Source: Solanum dulcamara (Eukaryota > Streptophyta > Magnoliopsida > Solanales > Solanaceae). From it: DNA of 64,000 bases. Position 1 is the stretch's first letter, and the number at the start of each line of letters is the position of its first letter. The notes beneath the pieces were generated by a model. It saw nothing but the letters and a program-made list of their open reading frames with translations. It was not told where the DNA came from and did not search any database. The position numbers and the translations under genes were made by a program. Of this stretch, positions 13,443 to 23,525 are shown in pieces. Where the stretch lies: NCBI RefSeq assembly GCF_947179165.1, contig NC_077237.1, positions 12,242,235 through 12,306,234 of the forward strand. The letters are read 5' to 3'.

Positions 13443-13670
13443 TGTTATAAAATAAATTAATTTAGCATAAGAAAAAGAGATTAAGAGAAAAATAAGAAGG
13501 AGCAGATCTAATTTTTTTGTATAGCAGCAATGAATATTTATCGTCATTGTAAATCTGAAATTGATACAAGTTGAGGAATCATCTGGGACGACAAAACATG
13601 GTGGAGAAGAAAAATGTGGAGAAAAAGGAAGGAAAAGAAAGGGGGAAAGGGACAGCCACCAAACATAACA
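13443..13670 (-). repeat. Copia 5' LTR, next to the CPR5 start
   Basis: Direct-repeat partner of 7103-7332 with the same termini. On the minus strand the internal region begins CGTTAATAGTACGAAC directly after this LTR, where a primer-binding site would lie. The LTR's U3 side faces CPR5, leaving 13671-13773 between element and ATG. Confidence 0.88.
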
Positions 13671-13773
13671 GTTGATACTTAATCGTACTTGTTTTTTTTA
13701 TTATTTGACTTAATTAACCCCACACTCTAATGTTTAACCAAACCTCATCATTTTCTTCGAAAATCAAGATTCC
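13671..13773 (+). promoter_or_regulatory. Short CPR5 5' flank left after the Copia insertion
   Basis: Only 103 bp separate the outer end of the Copia LTR from the CPR5 ATG. The stretch has no clear TATA box. It contains a T-run and TTATTTGACTTAATTAACC. Either the promoter core sits here and upstream elements were displaced by 6.6 kb, or the LTR now supplies part of the promoter. That is inference from position only. Confidence 0.4.
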
Positions 13774-16700
13774 ATGGACCACCCCCCTCCATCTCAACCC
13801 GTCGATCCACCGCCGGTTCCCACCGACGACGACGCCATGGCTTCCGAAATTCTACCGGAATCTTCAAATTCCGGCGTCATGAAGAAAAAATTGAAGAAGA
13901 AAAAGAAGAATAAAGAATGCGCCACGGACCCTTTTGACCCTCAATCTTCCGCTGCCTGCTATTCATCGTCATCTTGTTCTGCGACGTCGTTTCCACAATC
14001 TACTCAAAGGGGTATCAGGGTTTCCACCGGTCGTCGGAACCCTAGAGTCATCATTGGCTCCGGCAGACAGAAAAGCGACAATGTTGAAGCCCTTGCACTT
14101 CCTCTCGGAATGTCTATTGCTGCTGTTCTTGCTCAGGTTCTTCTTCTTTTTTTTAAATAATTTGCGTATGGAAATGTTGTTTCTATTTACTTTTTGCTTT
14201 TATATTTCTCCTGTGGGAAGGGTGGCCCAGGTAATGGTAAGACGAGGGGGGGGGGGAATGAAAAATTCTGCACCTTTTAGGATGCAAGATTAGTCTTTTA
14301 TGTGAAAGCTTTGTCATTGTTGAGATTGTGTGTTGGTTATTAGCTGGTAATATTTGTATTTGTTAATGGGGTTCCTGTGTTTACTAAATACTGTAATTCA
14401 GAATTGTGGATGGGAATTATTTGATACTATCTCTTTTACATTGTTTGGTTACGCGGAAAAGCTTCAGTCTTTTCAGGAAAGTTGTGCTATTTGTGTTGAA
14501 AGAAGTGATTTTGATATCATTTTCTTATTAGAAAGAAGCGATCTTTATATTGGGATTGGGATTAAGCTGGAAAAGATGCTGTATCAGTTATTGGTGTTTC
14601 TTGTTGGCCTCTCTTTTTGGTGATGATTTGGAATTACGGGTGGAAATGTTTGAATTTTCAAAAGTTATTAGAAGTAGTGTTGAGAGTGAGAGGAAGTGTG
14701 TGTGGTGCTGTAAGTTGCACTGGATTTTTGTTGAGTGTTTGGTTTGGGATAAAGACAGTAGCATAGTAGCAACCATAAAACGTTCTGGCCTAAAATATGA
14801 TTTGATGTTGCTTTATCAAAAAAGTAAGTTCATTGTTTTTGAATTGAAGGGAATCAAGAAGGTGTTAAATTATTGGGTAGGTGTGAGTTTCTCACTGGTA
14901 TTAATTCCTTGAAGCTGTAATTCTATTTTCATAAATGTTGTATGAAATGTTTCTTTATTAAGAAGTTGATTCATATATAGTTGTTTCCATTGGATATTGT
15001 GCCATGGTGTGTCCTTTGTGTAATTTTTTTTCTTTTTTGTACTCTATTATTTAACAGACTTGATAACTTGTTCAGAGTCATATGTCTGATAAGTAACATT
15101 TGTGTTCTACGAAGAGCTACTGACTAGATCGTTAAACCTGGCTCAAGAATGGTGTAGCAAAATATCAAAGCATATCATTCAAATTCAAGACTCAATTCCT
15201 TTTCATCCAATAGTACATATTCTGCATACATCGATGTTTAACAACAGAGTATCCCTTTATTATCTTCAAACATTTCCTATTTCTTTCAATTCATGTAGTC
15301 CAGGAAATGCACAGAGGAATACACATCCAAATCTTCTTATGAAATTTGTTGGTGTAATATGTCTTACAACATCATAAGAAACTTTTACTGTTGTGAGGTG
15401 CTGCCCAATGAACTCCAAAAACTATCAAGAACATAGTCCAGAGCTGCCAGTAAAACTGCACTGTAGGAAAAGATGATCAGCAGAATCGATGAAACTATCA
15501 CATAAATAACACCTGTTGCAAAGCTTGTACCCTATTTTTGGCAAATTCTCGTGGGTTAGACATGCCCCATAAGCTACCAACCAAAACAAGCCACTTTAAG
15601 AAGGGATAATGTCTTCCATGGCCAGAAAGCAACATTTTCAGCAGAATTTTCCTGAAGCAATCTGTAGAAGGAGTTCACAGAGTATTCTCCATCTTTGCTT
15701 GCCTTCCAAAACATAGCATCATCTTGGTGCATGTCTAACACTACAAATTGCATTCTACACAGAAAAGCCCCAACATCTTCCAACACACAGTCGTTGAAGT
15801 CCCTCCTGAACTGAAAATTCCATCCTGCAATACTAAAACGGTCAGCCAGCAGTATACCAGAAAATCTCACCAGCCTGTATAAGACTTGAACTTGATCCTT
15901 AAGCAGCCCTCTCCAACCCAATTGTCTTTCCTTGACCTAATTTTTTTTTTTGTAGTAAAATATCAAAAGAAGATATAGACTAGGCTTCACAACAGTTATT
16001 TGAATCAAAGTTCCCTAGCTGTTGAACTTCTGGTATTTGTTGTTTAAAAAAAAGGCAACAAAACTATTAAGAATTGGGTAAAATGATTAGTTTTCAAGAT
16101 ACTTTTTTTTTAGATGAAGTAGTTTTCAAGATACTTGAATATTGCTTAGACAACATAGTTTCTATTCAATTGGGAGCCTAATACTTCATTCTTATGATAG
16201 CGAGTCGTATTCTCTTTATTTAGTAGCATGTTGTTTTTTTTCAGTTCTAAGATGGTATCATTGAGGTCTACCGAAGCTCGCTTATTGGGTGTATGTGCAT
16301 TCTGCAAGATATCTTTAACATCTGAATCAATTAGATCTTTAAAAAGTATGCTTTCCAAACAGTGTGAAACTTCAGTTTATTACTAAGGTGGATGTTGGTA
16401 GTTCTACTCTACTGACTTGTATGTTGTATTTATTTGGGTAAAATAAGTATATTAAGTTTAATCTTTTATGAAGTGACTCGTGATTTCTGCTTCATTTTAT
16501 GTTTTCCCTTGTGAATGCTAGTTCCATAAGTTTTTACTGTAGATATAGTCATTATGACAACTAATTATAGATTGTCATTATGACAAAAAAAACTAAGTAT
16601 AAATTTAAATTATAAATGTCATATCTGTTTCATATTTGGTAACACTACTTTGCAGTATCTGTCCTAGTGCTGAATAGTGTCACTAGGTTGATTATTACTT

Positions 16701-19700
16701 GTTCTGTTTAAACATATCAATTATATCTGGTTCTTGGACGTGAATGCTCTCATGGTGCACGATGAAGGTAACATCTCTGATGGTCGCATCTTTTTTTTTT
16801 TTTTGCTTTGCACTTTTCTGTATTGTACATCAGTTACAGCAATGTCATATCCATTGTGCATGCCTAGCTTTTATCTTTTATCTTGTTCCTATAATATCCA
16901 TTTATTTATTTGGCCCCTTTCTCAAAAAAATTATCCATTTATTTCTTTTAAAATTACCTCAAAGAATTTCTTTCTTGAGGAATAAACTCAAGACAGCTTT
17001 TCATATGCTGGAGACGTACACCACCATCACAATTTTGTTATTTTTAGTAACCCGTGGAATTCTATGAGGATGATCTCACCAAATAAAGCTTATCTCGTTA
17101 TACCACCATTCTGGAAATTAGCTCCTTCTGCAGTTCTGTTTCCATGTGGCTCCATCTGACTTGTCCCATTGTAATGACATGACATCCATGCTTGGGATGT
17201 CTAATCAATTGTGTTAGGTCTAGGAACTATTTAATATTTCAGTGCAAGGATGCTCGAATCTTATTAGTAATTCATGTTTAGCTTCTGATTGTCTTGTCTT
17301 ACCAGTTTCTCGTACTAAATCTATTCTCAGTGTCATTTTCAAATCCATTCACTCATCTTTAGAAACATCTTTCTTTTGTCAATGGTTGTTTATATTGCTA
17401 TTCTCTTGATTTGTCAACAATGTTTAGGCTCTTTCCGTTTTGCTTGTGATCATGACATCATTGGCTGTCTTGATAGTCTTCATGGTATGTGCTTTACAGA
17501 AATAATGATTATAATGAGAAACAACAATAACAACAACAAGAGTATGTGATGCTCTTTTGTTTTTTTGATGAAGAAAGCTTTCAGTTAAAGGCATCAAGAA
17601 GATGCTCTTTGTTGATAGCACATATTGGCATTTAACTTGGCAGAGATATAAGCTGCCTTTTAGATGCCTTACCCCTACCTATTTGATGTCATTACCTCTT
17701 CCCGCTAATGTAGAGGAAAGAATCAACGCCTTAGGAGGAATTTTTTGTGGCAAGGAGGAAAAAGGCTATCATTTAGTCAAATGGGACACCTTTCTGGCTA
17801 AGAAAGATGGAGGGCTGGGTATCAGAATCTGAGAAAGCAGGACAGAAATCTCCTGCTGAAATGGCTTTGGAGACTACCTAAGGAGGAGCATTCTTTGTGG
17901 GGCACTGTGATACAAGCTAAGTATGAAAGGAAGGTTTTTGGAGGACAAAAGAAGTAAACGCTACATATGGCACAAGTTTGTGGAGATCAATCAAGAACCT
18001 GTTGCATGTATTCATTGCAAGAACTACTTTTAAAGTGAAAGATGGCTATAGGATCTTGTTCTGGGAAGATAACTGGATGGGGAATGGAAGTCTCAAGCAA
18101 CTGTTCTCTGACATTTATATTTTAAATCAGCAGCAAGATTCTACTTTACAGGAAGTATGGTCAAATCAAGGTTGTCACTTGACCTATAGAAGATTGATGC
18201 AAGACTGGGAAATGGAAAGATTGGCCAACTTTTATGGCACTCTTGACCAGTGCAAGGGGCTACAGGAAGGAGAAGACACTGTAAGATGGAAATGCCACAG
18301 CAAGGGCATTTTTACTGTCAGCTCTGCCTATAAGGACATGAATCAGATGGGTTCTCAGATCAGATTTTTACCTTCGAAGCTTATTTGGAAAGTAAATATT
18401 CCATTCGAAGTAGCTATTTTCACTTGGTTGGTTGTGAAAGAAGCTGTTTTAACTCAGGAGAATCTACAGTAGAGGGGCAAGTATATGTGCTCCAGATGTT
18501 ATTTTTGTGGGCATAATGCAGAGACAATTAACCATCTGTTTCTTTATTGTAAAGTGGTTAGCCAGCTTTGGAATCTATTTACCAGCTTCAGAGGCATAAA
18601 AGGTGGATGATGTTGGGAAGAACAGGGGAGGCACTAACTAGCTGGAATTTTGAGGACGGTGGTAGCACTAACAAAAACAGATGGAGAATTGTCCGAGCAG
18701 TAATATGGTGGACCATTTGGAAAGAGAGAAACTTTAGGTGTTTTGAAGGCAACAGTAGCTCTCTGCAAAAGTTAAAAATGAATTGCATTATAAGTTTTTG
18801 TTATTGGTGCAGCTCAGAGTATATCCATGACCCAGTTTCTATAGTAGACATCCTAGGATCCTTGTAAGATGAGATAGGATTTAGTGTTAGTCTATTGTTT
18901 TTACTCTTTTGGATGTAGATTCAATGATGTAATTTTGGCTTCCAGCACTTTGTGCTGATGATATACATACACAATCTGTTACCTTGTGAAAAAAAAGAAG
19001 ATATAAGCTGCCTTTTACTACTAAAGCCCTATAAACCTTGCTTGTTCTGATCATCGCTTGATTCAAACATGAGGGATGATTCACATTCTGAAGATGAGTT
19101 TTATCTTGCCCCTAGGCTCAATTCAAGCGGCAAAGGTCGAGGGATTTATAACTTAGGTCACAGGTTTGAGCCCTGTGCCATGTGAACAAAGCCTGGTATT
19201 TAAGTGGAGAAGGATAGAGGGGACCCATTATCTCAAAGGTTGCGGTTGGTCGTAAGAGTTGGCCCCAAACAAAGTTTTTGGTCTAAAAAGAAGGATGAGT
19301 TTTGTCTTGTTTGATGCTACATCTTTTCTTTTGCTGCAAAGTTATCACCCTCCTTATCACGGGAAATTAATAAGTTGATAGTCGCTCATGGGTAGTGACC
19401 ATGTTTCTTATGTATTTAAGGATATAGGAAGTGTACTGTTAATATTGTTTATGTTGCTTTGTTTAGGTTTTGGAAAGGAAAGATGCAGCCAGAGAAAAGA
19501 TATCTGTGGATCACCTCTCAGAGGTAAGAGATACTCTTTTTGAACAGGAGAGGTATGAGATACTTTATTGGACAAACAATTTCCCCTGAAGTGATTAAGG
19601 ACTCAATAATGATCTGCACTTTGCAGAATCATATTGCTATATATGAAACTAGACTGTAAGGGTGTTTAATCTCCTCTATCCAAGCATACATTCTTACATT

Positions 19701-22112
19701 TTTGAATTTTAGATTACAACTATAACCTGCCATCATGGACATGTTTCGAACATTTTGCATTTAGATTACAATTTACAACTATAACCTGCCTTCATGGACA
19801 TGTTCGAAACATTTTGTATTTCCTTGCAAAATCAGATGTGCAGATCTCATGATTTTGTTGTCATTTTTCACACAGATTTGTACTTTGGCTGTCCGAGAGT
19901 CTTTGGCCAATGTAAGCATAATCAGTCTTCTTTCTGTTAAGTTATGGTTTGTCACTAATACAGTCAGCTTATTATATAGTGACGATGTTAAAGCATTGGA
20001 CTTTCTACTCTACTTTTGTCTTGTTCTGGAAACAGGTATTCGGTGACCAGTTTGAGTCTTTTGTGAGGAACTTTGAGAAATCGTTTCATAGTACCTTGAT
20101 GACTCTCAGATTAATCAGTGAATCCTCAATGAAAAGTGGAGTACAGCAACATAATTGTGCAGCAAGGACTTCTGTATCAGAAAGATCCGTGCCTTTTATT
20201 TCCAACGGAGTAGAAAATGTCACATGTGATCCTGAATTCGGTGAGTTTCAATCGGAGTCATTTCAGCAGAGTATCTCAGATAACGAACTGAGCGATCAAG
20301 AAGAGAGAAGTGACGGTACATGTCTTGAATCAATAGGTCGGCAGCTTACCCTCTATGATAGGCAAGTAAGGCAGCAATTGGCTTCTGCTTCTTCAAGCCT
20401 GATTTCATCCAATACAGAGATTAGCCAATCTGTGCATAGGACTTTGGAAAGATCTCTCACGGAGCAAGCTAGGTCGAATGACCTCAAGACATTTGAGATT
20501 GGTCTTACAATGAGGAAGTTGCAACTTAAAGAAAGACAGCTGGCTCTCAGTTCTGATGCGAATCTTTTGGAGAGGGTCAAACTATCATTTGGTTTCTCTA
20601 AGACGTCCTTCAAAACTGAAAAGTTCAAAAATCAAGTAGAAGACTCGAAACATGCTGAACTACTTAAAATATGTATAGACTGCCTTGTTGCTGGTTTATT
20701 TATCATGCTAGCGTGTCTTGGATATGGAACTTATGTTTTCTCTCACAAAAGAATTACTGAAGCTACAGCATCCTGCACACCTTCCATGGTAAGGAATGTT
20801 CGATTCTGAATTCCGTTTATTTTGTTTAAATCTTTTTCAAGAAATCTAGTAAAGTGTGACCAGTTGCCTCATCTCCCCTTGCACATGGTTCTTTGGAATC
20901 TATAGATGGCAGAAAATCAGCAACAAGAAAGAATATTAACTCTTTTCCCGTTGCTACATAAACTGTGTTTACTTATGGGTTGGCTGGAATAAATGCACCA
21001 TGCATCATTTTCGTTTATGTAACAAGCTCGCTTGAGGCCCTCGATTGTAGTGGTATGCAAGTTCGAGTAAAAGCAAAAGTGTTGGGTACATGCATACAGA
21101 AAATTCTTGAATGAAGAAGCCCAATTTCAAGTTGGTGGAAAGGTGGAAAAGAGGGATGATAGTTATAGTAATGCTAACTCCATAAATATTAAATAAGAGA
21201 TTTATTTGGTGGATTTAATGCACTATAATTATATATGCAGCTATATGATTTGCCAAGTGGCATACATTGCTGAACAAAAAATGGTTGCTTTTGATCCAAA
21301 TGCTGGGTAATGATTTGTATTTTCTTCTTTCACTTTGCTCTTATTTTAGCAAATTCACCTATTAAGCAATGCAACAAAAGAGAAGGAACTGTATCATGAG
21401 ATTTGTCGTCCAAAGAAGTCAATGTTAGTTGTTGTAGTTGCTGCTTTCTGTGTTCTTTCTTAAAGCATAGACCCCAGGATAGTTCAGTTAGTTGGCCATC
21501 TCTGTTTGTTCATGTTTCACCAGTGTACAACATTTATTAGCCATGGTAATGAAATGGATATATTTTACGTTCCAGGAACACAACTCTTGGTGGATGCCCA
21601 AATCAATGTCATCTATTAATTCAGGACTGCAACTCTTACGGTGTCAGGCTCAAGTTCTCAGTCGCATGCTATTTGGTGCTTTCTTGATATTGGCTATAGC
21701 CTATTTACTTGTCCAGCGCTCTGCAACCTCAAATCAGACTATGCCAGTTACTTTCATTCTGTTGCTGTTGGGAGTTGGCTGCGGTTTTGCAGGGAAGTTT
21801 TGTATTGACACCTTGGGGGGCAGTGGATATCATTGGTTAATTTATTGGGAGACTTTGTGCTTGCTACATTTCTTTTCGAATGTCTGTATCTCGACTTTGT
21901 TCCTGATCCTTCATGGGCCTGTCACAGTGTCAGAAAAGACCATGAGGGATAGAACCTTTCCATACTGGATAAGGAGATCTGTGTTTTATACCACACTACT
22001 TCTTTTTCTCCCCTTGCTGTGTGGTCTGATGCCTTTTGCTGGCCCCGGTGAATGGAAAGATCACTTCTCTTCACTTGTCCTGAATGCTTTTATTACTCCA
22101 GTTGAATTCTGA
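13774..22112 (+). CDS. CPR5: CPR5, nuclear-pore/nuclear-envelope membrane protein controlling immunity and growth
   Basis: Exons: 13774-14136, 19467-19523, 19876-19911, 20036-20788, 21576-22112. All introns are phase 0 with GT..AG, giving 581 aa (Arabidopsis CPR5 is about 564). In Arabidopsis it is a membrane nucleoporin that restrains salicylate defence and programmed cell death and affects cell-cycle and trichome growth. Residues 37-47 form a basic cluster (KKKLKKKKKNK), a likely nuclear signal. EALALPLGMSIAA then VLERKDAA bridges exons 1-2, and EQARSNDLKTFEIGL is the conserved mid-domain. A first membrane span lies near 364-387, and about four more follow in exon 5 after SWWMPKSMSSINSG, with QTMPVTFILLLLG, FCIDTLGGSG and FPYWIRRS conserved. 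The start is the first ATG of exon 1. Intron 1 is 5.3 kb and filled with LINE and SINE insertions. Confidence 0.94.
15396..15938 (-). pseudogene. L1-type LINE fragment (RT C-terminal zinc-binding domain)
   Basis: On the minus strand the frame 15921-15574 reads like the segment after the RT of plant L1 elements: LLADRFSIAGWNFQFRRDF, then DGEYSVNSFYRLL, then LSLLKVACFGW. Beyond it, about 15540-15440, the zinc-binding motif CYLCDSFIDSADHLFLQCSF can be read (C-x2-C..H..C). Stops separate the parts and neither end has a clear target duplication. It lies antisense in CPR5 intron 1. Confidence 0.8.
17663..18998 (+). mobile_element. 5'-truncated L1-type LINE in CPR5 intron 1
   Basis: Flanked by a perfect 19 bp duplication (17644-17662 and 18999-19017, beginning AGATATAAGCTG), with a short A-rich tail at 18989-18998. 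Coding remnants on the plus strand include the post-RT segment in 17602-17832 (GIFCGKEEKGYHLVKWDT, KKDGGLGI) and 17978-18472 (DGYRILFWEDNWMGNGSL, then FTVSSAYKDM and LIWKVNIPFEVAIFTWL). The zinc-binding CYFCGHNAETINHLFLYC follows near 18495-18550. It is the last 1.3 kb of an L1 ORF2 plus 3' UTR. Frame breaks show it is dead. The perfect duplication suggests a fairly recent insertion. Confidence 0.9.
19109..19293 (+). mobile_element. tRNA-derived SINE in CPR5 intron 1
   Basis: A 185 bp insertion flanked by 16 bp direct repeats, GATGAGTTTTATCTTG (19093-19108) and GATGAGTTTTGTCTTG (19294-19309), one mismatch. GGTTTGAGCCC near 19162 fits an RNA polymerase III B box, and GGCTCAATTCAAGCGG near 19115 fits a decayed A box. 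The body (GCCTGGTATTTAAGTGGAGA, GGTTGCGGTTGGTC, TTGGCCCCAAAC) matches a widespread nightshade SINE pattern as I recall it. The 3' end is short and A-rich. Confidence 0.82.
19708..19820. repeat. Tandem duplication in CPR5 intron 2
   Basis: About 55 bp occurs twice in a row. Both copies contain AGATTACAA, ACTATAACCTGCC, TCATGGACATGTT and CGAAACATTTTG or a one-base variant. It lies within intron 2 (19524-19875) and leaves the splice sites untouched. Confidence 0.75.
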
Positions 22113-23525
22113 AAAGGAGAGTGCAAGCTTATAGCATTATTGAATGAAACACTGTTTTGATCAAGCAAGACCTGTCAAGGAATTTTTGTCTAGTAGGAGA
22201 CGCGTCTGAAGTATCGGGCTTCAGGATGATTATGTTTCTGTTTACATGTAAATTATGACGTATCATTAGGGGTTAGCTGAAGATTTCTGGCTTACAGATG
22301 AAACACTGTTTTGATATGTGCCTGTAGCGTTGTATCATTAATTAGTACTCCCAGGACTAGCCTAAATTATGTGTATCACTAGAGCAAAATGAGGCCTTGT
22401 GTTTCCTTTCCTTTTGGTTTATGTAATTGGGGAGAAGCAGGTTTTGAGTCTTGTAAGTTGTAACATCATCTTGTTAAAGTGCAGGATACAAGTATCTTGT
22501 ATTGAGCTACTTTTTATTCAATTGAATGAGTTATAAGTTGTAGATTGTGTTTGATTAACTGATACCAGTTCTCTATGATTTATTTATCTGCTTCTTCAGG
22601 ATTTGTTTTATATTCATATTATGTACTGTTATGATCTAAAAAATTTAACCTGCCCTTTTAATTCATAATTTTTTTTCCACCACTAGTAACATTATAAGTG
22701 ACTTACAAAACAAAAGTTAAGCAGCACTTAGCCTGGAAAATAATCTATAGGAGATCTTCCTTGTCGATAGCCAAAAGATTTTGAGAAAGAAGTGATTAAA
22801 GAGGAAACAAGGCAAGGTAAATCTGTAAATAGGGAGGAAGCAGGTTTTGAGTCTTGTAACATCATCTTATGGAAATCCAGGATACAGTAGTAACAAGGAA
22901 GGAACATCTTATATTGTGCTGCTACTTATTCAATTGAATTAGCTCTGGATTGTGTTTGATTAACTGATACCAGTGTGATCTATTTAGGTAAATAGGCTCA
23001 TGACAACTTAATTTGCTCATAAAATTTTGTTCTCCCTGCTCATTTTTTCAAAATCACATCAGAAGAAAACCAATTCCATGAGTGGGGGATACAAGATTTA
23101 ACTCTTCTTCCATATGAAGCAAAAAATACTCAGAGTTCATCTAATCAAGTCGAACTAAGAACCAACTGCTAATTGCAGCTCATAATTAGGTTGCACATGA
23201 TAACTAATAATAGAAAGGGATTACATTTGCATCTTAAGATGAAACGAAAATTTCACAGCTAATGAAGACAAGAATCCATTGCCAAAATTTTTGACTGAAC
23301 ACTCTAGCTATAGGATTGGTGAGGAAAAATTACATTTCGCCTCTATGGATCTTTCCACATCCTCAAATAGTTCTATAACTCTGATGGTTGCCACAAAACA
23401 CATGCTAAGCTGAACAGTATGATTCCATCATTCAGCTCTGAAGTAGGCTACCAGACGAAGTACATGGTTGCAGATCACAGCTACTTATTTTCCCATTCTG
23501 AATATGCTCTCTGATGCATCATCAT
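22113..23525. other. Convergent CPR5/HIT4 intergenic region with a duplicated block
   Basis: CPR5 (+) and the HIT4-like gene (-) face each other across 1.4 kb. A block of about 140 bp occurs twice, 22430-22568 and 22831-22975. Both copies have GCAGGTTTTGAGTCTTGTAA, ACATCATCTT, CAGGATACA, TTATTCAATTGAAT and TTGTGTTTGATTAACTGATA then CCAGT. The first copy lies where the CPR5 3' UTR and poly-A region would be expected. No other gene is seen. Confidence 0.65.

Larger units (their letters stand above)
7103..13670 (-). mobile_element. Ty1/Copia LTR retrotransposon, decayed, with nested insertions
   Basis: Two direct repeats of about 230 bp, 7103-7332 and 13443-13670, both begin TGTTAT and end ATAACA. 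They are flanked by GTTAA (7098-7102) and GTTGA (13671-13675), a one-mismatch 5 bp target duplication. Read on the minus strand, the order is 5' LTR (13670-13443), gag, integrase, reverse transcriptase, RNase H, polypurine tract CCAAGGGAGAG (just inside 7333) and 3' LTR. Integrase before RT is the Copia order. Many stops and frameshifts, and a 1.1 kb hAT element in gag, show it cannot produce its own proteins. Without the hAT it is about 5.4 kb, a normal Copia length. Its right end lies 103 bp before the CPR5 start codon. Confidence 0.92.

Noticed and set aside
14354..14912. ORFs at 14354-14623 and 14550-14912
   Set aside because: Inside CPR5 intron 1, no domain, no matching splice signals that would add them to CPR5.
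16146..16358. 70-aa minus-strand ORF in CPR5 intron 1
   Set aside because: Looks weakly coiled-coil, but no homology is recognised and no splice context is visible.
19949..20035. Extending CPR5 exon 4 upstream to the ATG at 19949
   Set aside because: Open only by chance. The acceptor at 20035 and the continuous family match VFGDQFESF set the exon start at 20036.
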